A stretch of 24,894 bases of DNA, taken from positions 1-24,894 of the IMG/VR virus record IMGVR_UViG_3300005529_000095. The stretch is one strand, 5' to 3'. Made by a program: the position numbers and the translations under genes. The first letter of the stretch is position 1. Each line of letters opens with the position of its first letter. Origin of the DNA: a virus. Positions 13,138-22,261 of this stretch are shown piece after piece. Below the pieces are notes generated by a model, which saw nothing but the letters and a program-made list of their open reading frames with translations, made no database searches and had not been told where the DNA came from.

Positions 13138-16100
13138 ATGGGAGAATTAATACCACAGAATGCTTACCTGGGGATGAACCTGGATGCGATAACATCCCAG
13201 GTAAAGCCCGGTCAGCTAACATATGCCCTGAATGCGCAGGTAGAGGGATACGATGGCAACTCTATCATCTACCAGAACGAACAGCGCAATGATTTTTGCT
13301 TCCAGCTACCCGCCGGATACGACGTCATTGGTACCCATCAAATCATCGAGATTGATACGGTGATCTATTTCCTGGCCAATGCTACCACTGGGCAGTCCGA
13401 GATCGGGAAAGTGGTAAACGATAGTTGCACTTACCAGACTATCATTAATGCTAATTGCCTGAATTTCAATATCAATTTCCCTATCCTCAAGGCGGTTCAC
13501 AAGATCACCAATTGCTCGGTAGAAGTATACTGGACCGACGGGAACAATCCCAGACGGTGGATCGACCTGAACAACCTTCCTTTTACCCAGGTTATCGAGG
13601 CTACCAATACCGATGCCTGCAATGTTACTACTACCAATGTGGTGGACTGCAACAAGCTCAGTGTCCAGCCCAATTTTGCTATCCCCCAGATCAGCTATGT
13701 AACTGTAGCCGATGAGGGCAATACAGTGGCAGGCACCTACCAGTTTGCCGTACAGTACTGTAACTCCCTGGGAGATCCCTATACAGGCTTCTATTCTATC
13801 ACCGATCCTCTTCCAATCCACGATCCCCTGGCTGTCACCCCGGACTTCAACTATTTGACAGGCAAATCCATCCAGCTACAGGTTGATAACCTGGACACCA
13901 CCGGGATCTGGCAGTACTTCAACGTGGCAGTTATTAAAACTATTAATAATATATCCTCGGTGGACCTAGTGGCTACCTATCAGATCGAAAGCAGCAGCCA
14001 AAAAGTCCTCTACACCGGCCAATCCAAAACAGGGATCACCCTCACCATTGATGATATATTTGAAAAGTTTAATATATTCGATACTGCCGGGGACCTCACG
14101 GTTGTACAGGATATCCTGGTCTGGGATGACCTCACAGCTACCGAGCGTATTTCCTACCAGCAGATTGCCAATAAGATCCACCTGCAGTGGGTAAGCTACA
14201 TCCTCCCTCCTGCATTGAATGGTTTCAAAGATGAGCTCAACAGTGCCAATTACCGGGGCTATATGCGTGATGAGGTATATGCATTTGACATGGTAGTTGT
14301 CCTAAAGAACGGATACCAATCCGATCGCTTTCCTATTCCCGGTCGTCCTCCCCTGGATTCGGATCTTACGCTGGTTAATAACGGGGATACCCAATTTGGT
14401 ACTACCCTTTGTACAGAGCCCCAGAGCAAGCCCAGGTGGCAGGTCTATAACACGGCTTCCATCACCGGTGTTGATCCTCAGTTTGAACCCGACAACATCT
14501 GCTACCAGGGACCTTATCAGTTTGGGGAGTTTGCCTATTGGGAATCTACGGAAACCTATCCTTGCAACGAGGCTGTTTGGGGGGACCTGGCAGGCAAACC
14601 AATCCGTCACCACAAATTCCCAGATTCTACCACTACCCACCACTATGATCAGGCAGGCAACGTCTATCCGCTAGGGGTAAGGGTAGACATGATGGATGTG
14701 TACAACTTGTTCCGTACTTCTGGACTTACTTCTGAGCAGCTGGAGAGAATAGCGGAGATCAAGATTGTCCGGGGCAACCGGGCTAATGCCAAGTCGGTGG
14801 TAGCCAAAGGAATGCTTTACAACGTAGGGGTATATTCCAACAAGGATGCCACTTACTACTATCCCAACTATCCCTACAACGACCTGCGCGTAGATCCATT
14901 CATCCAAAAACAAAGTACGACTTCGCTGGGGGTACTGCTCATCAATCGGGTAGAAGACGCGGAAAACGAGGCAGGGAAGGAGACGGATCTCTACAACGAA
15001 CAAATTGCAGGCGGACAACTGGCCAATGACAATGATGTCCTCACGGCGAATTACCAGGGTACCTTCTCCAACAATGGCAGCTTAAAGGACCTGCGGCTCT
15101 ATTTTGCTGGACAGAAAATCTTTGACAGTGGGGCCATGAACGTGAATTCTTCTACCTCCTGGCAGATCGTCAGCACCATTACCCGCATCGACGCCACCAG
15201 TGTCAAATGTAGTACAGTAATCACCCTGTCAGGAGCCACCTCGACTACGAGTACGCAGAAGGTCACCTTGATAAACCTAGTGCTGGGTAATCCCAATACC
15301 CTGCGCTTGACAGGACAAGCATCACCTCCCGCGTTCCCAGCTACCTTTGTGCCCCCCGAGAGTGGAGACATTGTAGCCCGCACAGAGACCATTAGCTACC
15401 GGGCAGCCCAGTTGCAGGAAGATAATACATTGAATCTCAATGGATTCAACACTCCTCAGAGCCAGCAGCGCTTCACTTTCCACTCCCCGGATACCAGTTT
15501 CTACCAACCCTTTCTGGGTACTATCCTGAAGCTGGAATCAGTGGAGTACGGGGATGCGAAGGCCCACTTTGTACAGGTACAGGGGCATGCTAAGTACAAG
15601 TTCCCTTCGCTGAATTCCTACCTCACAGCCCTAGTGACAGGAATTGTGGTGGGGTTTGCCAGCGGTACCTACGGGTTATCCAACAACGTCTTCAATGGTG
15701 CAGCCGCTTTCACGGCTTTCCAGACCATGAAGGACATTATTTACCAGCTCATCCCCCGCAAGAACTTCGCCTACCAGTTTAATTCTGTGGGGAACTACAC
15801 GAATTCAGCCATCATCCCGGATGACAATGGGAACAAGATCCGGCAGATCGACATTGGTACGTATTTGACCTCTGTGATCCAGGGAGTAGGCGATACCAAT
15901 CCAGTGAACAACTGGGAGCGGGAGTCTTCGGTCTACGTTCGTACTACCAGTACTGTTCCTTATCCTGACACCTACCCTGGCGTCCCACAGGATAGATCCC
16001 GGTTCACCGGGTCGCAAGTCGGATGCTCGGACAATTTCTTCAATGTTCCTATCTCTTCCTACTATGGAAGCATTAAGATCTTGTATCCTGATCAATACGG

Positions 16101-18081
16101 TCAGATCTATTCCTATGATACAGTAGACACAGGGGCGAGCTATCTCATTGATTTACAAGACCCTTTTAACGTACATCGCCGGTTCCTGGATGTCTTCGGC
16201 GGGGATACTTTCATCAACAAGTTTGCTTTCAAACGGAAGCTGCCCTTCTTCATCGATAACCGGGTAGGCGCTCCTGATGATTCCGATGTGTTCTACGACG
16301 AATTGGGAAACATTGCCAATCCTACCTATTGGTTCAGTACAGATATCACCCGGGGAGATGGTGGGGCTTTCAGCATTGGTTCTCTGTTCGGTGTTAAGGT
16401 GAATAATTTCGATTGCAAGGAAGGGAAATTCTTCTACGATGCGGGTAGGTTCTATCTGTTTGCCTACGGCATCCCCTACTTCTATGTGGAAAGCACGGTG
16501 AATGTGGACTACCGGCAAGCCTATAATAATAAGGAAGGAGACTACTATCCTCATGTATCCGGCGATGTCCCTGATCCCTGGCTCCAGGAGCAGAACGTAT
16601 CCATCCAATACGACAATACCTATACATACAACAAGACTTTCTCTAAGCAGAATGCCGAGAACAACTTCACCACGCTGCCCATCGACTTTGTGCCCGGCGA
16701 AGACTGCTTGCAAAACTTCCCCAATAAAGCTGTCTATTCCGACCGCCAGGAAGATGTGGTGAATTATAAGAAGAACAACTGGCTCATCTACCGACCGGCC
16801 AGCCAGTTCGACTTCCCCCTGACCTATGGTAAGCTGACTTCCTTAGAAGGGATCGAAAACAGGGCAGTGCTGGCCCGGTTTGAAAGTAAGTCCATGATAT
16901 ATAATGCCTTACTTACAATAAATACTTCTAATCCACAGGCCGCTTACATAGGAAATAGCACGCTTTTTGCGGGGTCTCCTCCGATTGATTTCACTGAGAC
17001 CGACCTGGGGTATTCAGGTTCCCAACATAAGTTCTTCCTGAAAACAGAGTACGGCAATATCTCCATCGATGCCAAACGGGGAAACGTCTTTCTTATTCAC
17101 GGAAATGGCATCAAAGATATTGGAGGGGAGAACGTCAGACGGTTCATGGAGACCAACCTCCCTTTTCAGATGAAACTGGCGTTCCCTGCTTATAACATCG
17201 ATAACCACTTCAAAGGAGTAGGACTCCATGGAGTATACGACGAGAAGTATGAGAGGTTGATAATCACTAAGTTAGATTACAAACCCCTGAATCCCAATAT
17301 TCAGTATGACAGCAGTATTGATAGGTTCTCTCTTAATGGGAATACCATCCAGTTAGGGGACCCTACCTACTTCTGTAACGTATCTTGGACCCTCTCCTAC
17401 TCTTTCCTCACCCAAAGCTGGATTGCTTTCCATACCTACTTGCCCAATTATTACGTGGGAGCCATCAGTAAGTTCTATTCCGGTAGAAGGGATCTGGGAT
17501 CGGTGTGGACACATAACACCATTGAGAACGAGTACAATAGCTTCTACGGAACCATTGAGCCCTACATATTAGAATATGTCATCAACTATAAACTCCAGGA
17601 TGAGATCATTACCAACATTAAGGACTACACCAAGGTAGCAAGTATCATAGGAAGATCCTCCTATGTGCAGACAGATAATGTCTTCTTCAACAAGGCCATC
17701 ATCTACAATGACCAGCAGAACTCTGGGATATTAAACCTGGTTCACAAGGTACCCAACAACCTCCAGTTCTATCTGCAGTATCCTAAGTACAATCCAGACA
17801 GTAAGGACATCCTCTTTGTCAAATCAGATAATTTCTACAATTACAACGGGTTCTGGGACATTGTAAACGACTATACCCAGCCCGTCTGGCAGGACAGTTG
17901 TGTGAACAAAAGTCTGGGAAAACAATTGATAACCAGCAACTTGAACTACAACAAGCGCTCTTTCCAGAAGTACCAGATCCGGGCCAAAGATTGTAAGGTA
18001 CGGCATATCCTGGATAACCGGAGTGACAGCCGCCTGACCAGCCGATTTGTGGCATTTGAAAACACTATATCCTACAAATAA
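13138..18081 (+). CDS. Giant tail stabilisation / muzzle-type protein
   Basis: A 1647-residue, beta-rich protein, matching in order and motifs the tail-stabilisation protein of crAss-like phages (distantly likened to P22 gp10). That protein forms the tail end around the exit channel. Recognisable segments: QNAYLGMNLDAITSQVKPGQ near the start, WTDGNNPRRWIDL at 132-144, VDYRQAYNNKEGDYYP from about 1123, then DNTYTYNKTFSKQNAENNF, GIENRAVLARFESKSM, and HKFFLKTEYGNISIDAKRGN from about 1296. The central 500-950 region is Thr/Asn/Tyr-rich and less conserved-looking. There is no membrane segment or catalytic motif. It shares TAATG with the next gene. Tail shaft or needle alternatives are less likely given the segment order. 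Confidence 0.75.
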   Translation: MGELIPQNAYLGMNLDAITSQVKPGQLTYALNAQVEGYDGNSIIYQNEQRNDFCFQLPAGYDVIGTHQIIEIDTVIYFLANATTGQSEIGKVVNDSCTYQTIINANCLNFNINFPILKAVHKITNCSVEVYWTDGNNPRRWIDLNNLPFTQVIEATNTDACNVTTTNVVDCNKLSVQPNFAIPQISYVTVADEGNTVAGTYQFAVQYCNSLGDPYTGFYSITDPLPIHDPLAVTPDFNYLTGKSIQLQVDNLDTTGIWQYFNVAVIKTINNISSVDLVATYQIESSSQKVLYTGQSKTGITLTIDDIFEKFNIFDTAGDLTVVQDILVWDDLTATERISYQQIANKIHLQWVSYILPPALNGFKDELNSANYRGYMRDEVYAFDMVVVLKNGYQSDRFPIPGRPPLDSDLTLVNNGDTQFGTTLCTEPQSKPRWQVYNTASITGVDPQFEPDNICYQGPYQFGEFAYWESTETYPCNEAVWGDLAGKPIRHHKFPDSTTTHHYDQAGNVYPLGVRVDMMDVYNLFRTSGLTSEQLERIAEIKIVRGNRANAKSVVAKGMLYNVGVYSNKDATYYYPNYPYNDLRVDPFIQKQSTTSLGVLLINRVEDAENEAGKETDLYNEQIAGGQLANDNDVLTANYQGTFSNNGSLKDLRLYFAGQKIFDSGAMNVNSSTSWQIVSTITRIDATSVKCSTVITLSGATSTTSTQKVTLINLVLGNPNTLRLTGQASPPAFPATFVPPESGDIVARTETISYRAAQLQEDNTLNLNGFNTPQSQQRFTFHSPDTSFYQPFLGTILKLESVEYGDAKAHFVQVQGHAKYKFPSLNSYLTALVTGIVVGFASGTYGLSNNVFNGAAAFTAFQTMKDIIYQLIPRKNFAYQFNSVGNYTNSAIIPDDNGNKIRQIDIGTYLTSVIQGVGDTNPVNNWERESSVYVRTTSTVPYPDTYPGVPQDRSRFTGSQVGCSDNFFNVPISSYYGSIKILYPDQYGQIYSYDTVDTGASYLIDLQDPFNVHRRFLDVFGGDTFINKFAFKRKLPFFIDNRVGAPDDSDVFYDELGNIANPTYWFSTDITRGDGGAFSIGSLFGVKVNNFDCKEGKFFYDAGRFYLFAYGIPYFYVESTVNVDYRQAYNNKEGDYYPHVSGDVPDPWLQEQNVSIQYDNTYTYNKTFSKQNAENNFTTLPIDFVPGEDCLQNFPNKAVYSDRQEDVVNYKKNNWLIYRPASQFDFPLTYGKLTSLEGIENRAVLARFESKSMIYNALLTINTSNPQAAYIGNSTLFAGSPPIDFTETDLGYSGSQHKFFLKTEYGNISIDAKRGNVFLIHGNGIKDIGGENVRRFMETNLPFQMKLAFPAYNIDNHFKGVGLHGVYDEKYERLIITKLDYKPLNPNIQYDSSIDRFSLNGNTIQLGDPTYFCNVSWTLSYSFLTQSWIAFHTYLPNYYVGAISKFYSGRRDLGSVWTHNTIENEYNSFYGTIEPYILEYVINYKLQDEIITNIKDYTKVASIIGRSSYVQTDNVFFNKAIIYNDQQNSGILNLVHKVPNNLQFYLQYPKYNPDSKDILFVKSDNFYNYNGFWDIVNDYTQPVWQDSCVNKSLGKQLITSNLNYNKRSFQKYQIRAKDCKVRHILDNRSDSRLTSRFVAFENTISYK

Positions 18082-21000
18082 TGCGCAAGAAGATAAAGAA
18101 GATGCCAGATGGCGGAAAGGTGAACCCTCTCCAAAGCCAGCTTGATTTCTACAACCAGTATTTACATTCCCCAAATTATCTGAAGCGGCTAAAGGGGATG
18201 GGGTATACCAATCCTGAAGAAGTCATACGAGCAAGGTCCAACAGGATCAGTAAGACGAAATTGAGAACAGGACTAGACGAAGGCAGTGCATATTACGAAG
18301 ATACCAACACTATTGTCTTCGATCCCCACCAGGCCAAACACTATCCGGGGATGAACAGGAATGTTGTGCTGGCCCATGAGATGAGTCACGGAGCAGGTTC
18401 CTTTGGAGAATACTATGCTAAAAAACATGGCTTTGGAAATCTCACATTAAATAAAAATGAGATAAATGCCCTGAACAGCAGAAATAAACTTTATAACACC
18501 GACCCCTTTACCAATCACACTACCGACGAAGCAGGAGAAATTATCCACGATGCTATGTCCAATGAGCTGAAAGCAGATATCGACGCCTTCCGGTATAAGC
18601 TGAAGACAGATAAATTATACGATACGGGTACCCAGGAATTTAACCAGAACATCTTAAACAAAGCCAAGAAACTATACAGCAAGGACCCGAATTTCCAGAG
18701 GACCTTCAAAAGACTGGACGATAAGGATCTGATCTGGTTGATGAATAACATTGCTGCCAATCAACCCCAGGATACCAACACCGCTAAAAATGGCCACACC
18801 ATGAGAGTCAAAGCAAAGAATTTACTTTTCTCCAGTCTTCCCAGTGTCAAAGAATTACGGGGAATAATGGCAGAACAGGGAGCTACTGCAGGACCAGGAC
18901 CCGATCCCAGGATTAGGAACTTCATCAAATCCATCCCGGATAACTACTTTGATATGTTTGGACAACCCCAGCATGCCAAACTGCCCGGGTTAGCGCCCAT
19001 CGATAAGGGACCCATCAACACAAGTAATGCGATCCCCCCCAGCCAACCCCTGACCAATCCTGGGTACTATCCAAGACCCCAGATGCAGCAGAAAAAATTC
19101 AACGCAGGAGATGCCATGCTACTAGGGTTGACGACACTGGATATGGCTATACCACACGAACCCATTCACAATCAACAGGTTATCAGGCCCCAAGAAGGGT
19201 ACCAACCCTACCCCAGAGGCACCGGTTCTCAAGCCCTGATGGACGATGGCGGTTACATGATGAACCTGGATAGATCTACCCCTATGATAATCCCAGAAGG
19301 CTTTGGAGGGGATGGCACCCCCTCTGCCAACCTGGGTGCAGGCATTCCCTACGGCAGAACACTTCAATACGAAAGTATCAACGATACCAATATGGAAAAA
19401 GCTAAATCAGGCAACTGGATTCAGAAAGCGGTGAATCCCAAACATAAGGGTTTTTGCACACCTATGTCTAAAAAGACGTGTACCCCTCGTAGGAAAGCCT
19501 TGGCAAGAACCTTCAAGAAACACCATGGTTTCCATAAGAAAGAAGATGGTGGCTACCTGGAGGAGCTCATGGCTTTTGGAGGCATCATTCCGGACAATAT
19601 GAGCAACTTTACCCAGTATGCAAACGGTGGCTCTAGTAGGGGAAGATCGGATACTTTCAATCTCCTGGAGCAAGTGGTCATGCATCCTAACCAAGCAGAT
19701 ATGATGGGATGGGCCAGGGATGGAGGTACGGCCAGAGGAGGGTCAGATACCCTTAACATATTCGAACAAATCGTAATGCATCCCAACATGGCTGACATGC
19801 AGGGGTGGGATAAGGCGAAGAAAGGAAAAACGCTCACTCGTGCCAAGGCCAGGGAGATCTTGCACGATGGCACTGCGCAAGGGCATAAGCTGACTGATAA
19901 ACAGCGTAGGTACTTTGGGGCAGTAGCCAGTGGTTATGCAGCAGCGGGAGCAGGCTCTGTAGGAGGGGAAGGTCCTGGCAGTGGCTTCACAGCCCAGAAT
20001 ATGATAGGGGCCAGATCCAGCGGTATCCAGGATGCGCAGTTCATTGATACGCTTAACTATTCCCTGGTATCCGGTAACCGGCCAAAAGGAGATGTATCGG
20101 GTTATACGCCTGATCAGCTTTCTCTATTAACAGGAGCACTGGCTTACAGACAACAGCATCCAGGAGTGGCCCCAGAACAAGTGATTCAGGGTTACTACAA
20201 CCGCCCGGTAACAGCAGGTAATACTGCCGATGCCTACAGACAGCGCCTGAGCAAGATTGGGTACGGTCCTACCTCGATGTATTACAGTAGTCCAAACCAG
20301 GATATTCAAATGCGACAAGGAGCTGCTCCGCCTCAATACACAGATGCCACGCGCAATGTAAATAGGCCCACTCCTACCCTTCAATTTGATAGCGGGGGGA
20401 TCATGTATGCAGATGGAGGAGAAGTGGAAACGCTGTGGGGAGGGGGTGTAGGACAACTGTCAGATAATCCTTATGATGGAGGTACCCTCCAGTTCAATGG
20501 AGATTCTCATGAGGAGGGAGGGATCGGTATGCACTACAACGGCAATCCGGTGGAGGTCGAGGGTGGAGAAACTGCCAGCCGGGATTCGCAGGGCAACCTG
20601 AATATCTTCGGGAACATGTACCTGCCCGGGACCAAAACAAAGTTCAAAACCGTGGCCAAGGAAATTGCTGAGAAGGAGAAGCGCTATGACAGACTGAAAA
20701 CCAGGGGTTCGGAATTGGTGAACAATTCCAATCCAGCCAATAAATTCGAACAGCTTTCCTTCAATGCAGGTAGAGCCATGATGGCAGGCGGGTCTATTGG
20801 TCAACAAGATTTAGCGGAGAAGAAAGAAAACCTGGCCCATTTACAAAGAGCCATGCTGGATACGGCAGACCAGTTCGGTCTGGATGCACAACACATGTCC
20901 AAAGGTAAAATCAAGAAGGCCAAGGGGGGGACCTACATCCCTTTCGCGGCGGATGGGCTCACTACTAGTGGTGATCCCAACGATCCTAAAAGATCGGATA

Positions 21001-22220
21001 GGAATCATAACCCCGGTAACATTCGTTGGAGCAAATTTGCTCGTGAGCACGGAGCTATCGGCAGGGATAAGGATGGTTTTGCCATCTTCCCAGACCGCAC
21101 TACTGGGTTATCTGCGATGACCAATCTCCTGGGTTCAGATAAATACAAGAACCTAACAGTAAAACAGGCAATCAAAAAATGGACGGGGGGGAAGCCCTAC
21201 AAGTACGACCTTGGGGCACTGGATAACATGAAAGTAAGTGAGCTGCAGGCCGGTGATTTTGACAAGGTGGTAAACACCATGGTCCAGGGTGAAGGAACAA
21301 GATATGGAGGGCCTGGTCCCAGACCCAAAGTGCCCAGCCCCCCTACTCCCTATACTCCTTATGGGCCACCTGATATCAGCCTGACCCCAGACCAACCAAG
21401 ACCCATTCCTGGAACGGTGACTCCTCCTCCTTTGGGTGAGATCAACGTACCCAGAAGACCGGTGTTACCCTCCAACACCGAGCCACTGAACATTGGAGAG
21501 GTGGCTGGAGAATTGTATGCAGCGGCTACCAACAAGGTAGAGCCGGTACCTATGCAGGAATACAATCCGCAGCTCTATCAACCTTACCAGGTGAGCTTCC
21601 AGGACCGGCTGAACCAAAATCAGTCCAGCTTCAATGCCTTGCAGCGTACCCTAGGAGTCACCAATCCGAGTGCCTTGGGTGCCCTGGCTGCCCAGAAATA
21701 TGCTGCTGATAGCAGTGTCAAGGCAGACGAATTCAGAACCAACCAGGCGATCGCGCAGGACATCACCAACAAGAACATTGGTCTGATGAACGATGCCAAG
21801 CTGAAGAACCTGGGACTGGCCGATACGCAAATGGTACGGCAATCCACAGCTCGCTCCAAGACCGCCCAGCTCAACCAGATGATTGTCAACAGTATCTCTA
21901 GTAAGTACCTGCAGAACAGACTGGAAAACAAACGACTGGCAGCTTACGAGAACCTGTACGATTACCGGTTTGTGCCCACCGATCAGGGAGGGCAACAGGC
22001 TACCTACTTTGGTCCGGCAGCTACCTTTAACTTCAACCAGACTCCAGCTACCCAGCGCAATGCACAAGATGTAAGAACGGTTAGCAGGTACGATGCTCAA
22101 GGAAACCTGAAGAGCTATATGCAGTACGATGACAGTCAGCTGGAAGAAGCCAAAAAGGCCATGGACCTGGAATACCAACGTAGGAAGCTACCGCTCCTAA
22201 CGGCTCCCCCTCTACAATAA
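18081..22220 (+). CDS. Multidomain cargo/ejection protein: zincin plus lysozyme-like domain
   Basis: A 1379-residue mosaic. Residues about 65-175 form a putative zincin metallopeptidase: VVLAHEMSHGAG with H99-E100-x-x-H103, and NELKADIDAF (161-170) offering Glu162 as third ligand. Two 32-residue tandem repeats occupy 513-576. Residues 583-618 carry AKAREILHDGTAQGHKLTDK and DKQRRYFGA, a motif known from other phage virion proteins. Residues about 809-875 hold HEEGGIGMHYNG and VEVEGGETASRD. Residues 972-1045 match an RNxNPGNIR-type lysozyme-like domain (DRNHNPGNIRW, GFAIFPDRTTGLSAM, AIKKWTGG). A Pro-rich linker (about 1070-1130) leads to a helical C-terminus (1165-1290). At least ten D/N/E-Gly-Gly motifs are scattered through it. 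Position and composition suggest an internal protein that is ejected with DNA and opens the wall. It lies directly after the muzzle gene. Confidence 0.65.
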   Translation: MRKKIKKMPDGGKVNPLQSQLDFYNQYLHSPNYLKRLKGMGYTNPEEVIRARSNRISKTKLRTGLDEGSAYYEDTNTIVFDPHQAKHYPGMNRNVVLAHEMSHGAGSFGEYYAKKHGFGNLTLNKNEINALNSRNKLYNTDPFTNHTTDEAGEIIHDAMSNELKADIDAFRYKLKTDKLYDTGTQEFNQNILNKAKKLYSKDPNFQRTFKRLDDKDLIWLMNNIAANQPQDTNTAKNGHTMRVKAKNLLFSSLPSVKELRGIMAEQGATAGPGPDPRIRNFIKSIPDNYFDMFGQPQHAKLPGLAPIDKGPINTSNAIPPSQPLTNPGYYPRPQMQQKKFNAGDAMLLGLTTLDMAIPHEPIHNQQVIRPQEGYQPYPRGTGSQALMDDGGYMMNLDRSTPMIIPEGFGGDGTPSANLGAGIPYGRTLQYESINDTNMEKAKSGNWIQKAVNPKHKGFCTPMSKKTCTPRRKALARTFKKHHGFHKKEDGGYLEELMAFGGIIPDNMSNFTQYANGGSSRGRSDTFNLLEQVVMHPNQADMMGWARDGGTARGGSDTLNIFEQIVMHPNMADMQGWDKAKKGKTLTRAKAREILHDGTAQGHKLTDKQRRYFGAVASGYAAAGAGSVGGEGPGSGFTAQNMIGARSSGIQDAQFIDTLNYSLVSGNRPKGDVSGYTPDQLSLLTGALAYRQQHPGVAPEQVIQGYYNRPVTAGNTADAYRQRLSKIGYGPTSMYYSSPNQDIQMRQGAAPPQYTDATRNVNRPTPTLQFDSGGIMYADGGEVETLWGGGVGQLSDNPYDGGTLQFNGDSHEEGGIGMHYNGNPVEVEGGETASRDSQGNLNIFGNMYLPGTKTKFKTVAKEIAEKEKRYDRLKTRGSELVNNSNPANKFEQLSFNAGRAMMAGGSIGQQDLAEKKENLAHLQRAMLDTADQFGLDAQHMSKGKIKKAKGGTYIPFAADGLTTSGDPNDPKRSDRNHNPGNIRWSKFAREHGAIGRDKDGFAIFPDRTTGLSAMTNLLGSDKYKNLTVKQAIKKWTGGKPYKYDLGALDNMKVSELQAGDFDKVVNTMVQGEGTRYGGPGPRPKVPSPPTPYTPYGPPDISLTPDQPRPIPGTVTPPPLGEINVPRRPVLPSNTEPLNIGEVAGELYAAATNKVEPVPMQEYNPQLYQPYQVSFQDRLNQNQSSFNALQRTLGVTNPSALGALAAQKYAADSSVKADEFRTNQAIAQDITNKNIGLMNDAKLKNLGLADTQMVRQSTARSKTAQLNQMIVNSISSKYLQNRLENKRLAAYENLYDYRFVPTDQGGQQATYFGPAATFNFNQTPATQRNAQDVRTVSRYDAQGNLKSYMQYDDSQLEEAKKAMDLEYQRRKLPLLTAPPLQ
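19617..19808 (+). repeat. Two 32-residue tandem repeats in the cargo protein
   Basis: Residues 513-544 and 545-576 align without gaps with 20 of 32 positions identical. The core is GGxxRGxSDTxN, EQ, VMHPN and ADMxGW. The period is 96 nt. Confidence 0.85.
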
Positions 22221-22253
22221 TTTGGTTATCATAGGAGATATTTATTACATTTG
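22221..22253 (+). promoter_or_regulatory. Bacteroidota-type promoter with perfect -7 box
   Basis: TTTG at 22221-22224 and TACATTTG at 22246-22253, 21 nt apart, match TTTG / TAnnTTTG in full. They fill the 41-nt gap before the last gene. Transcription would begin close to position 22260, almost at the start codon at 22262, so the message may be leaderless or nearly so. Confidence 0.7.
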
Positions 22254-22261
22254 CATTATAT

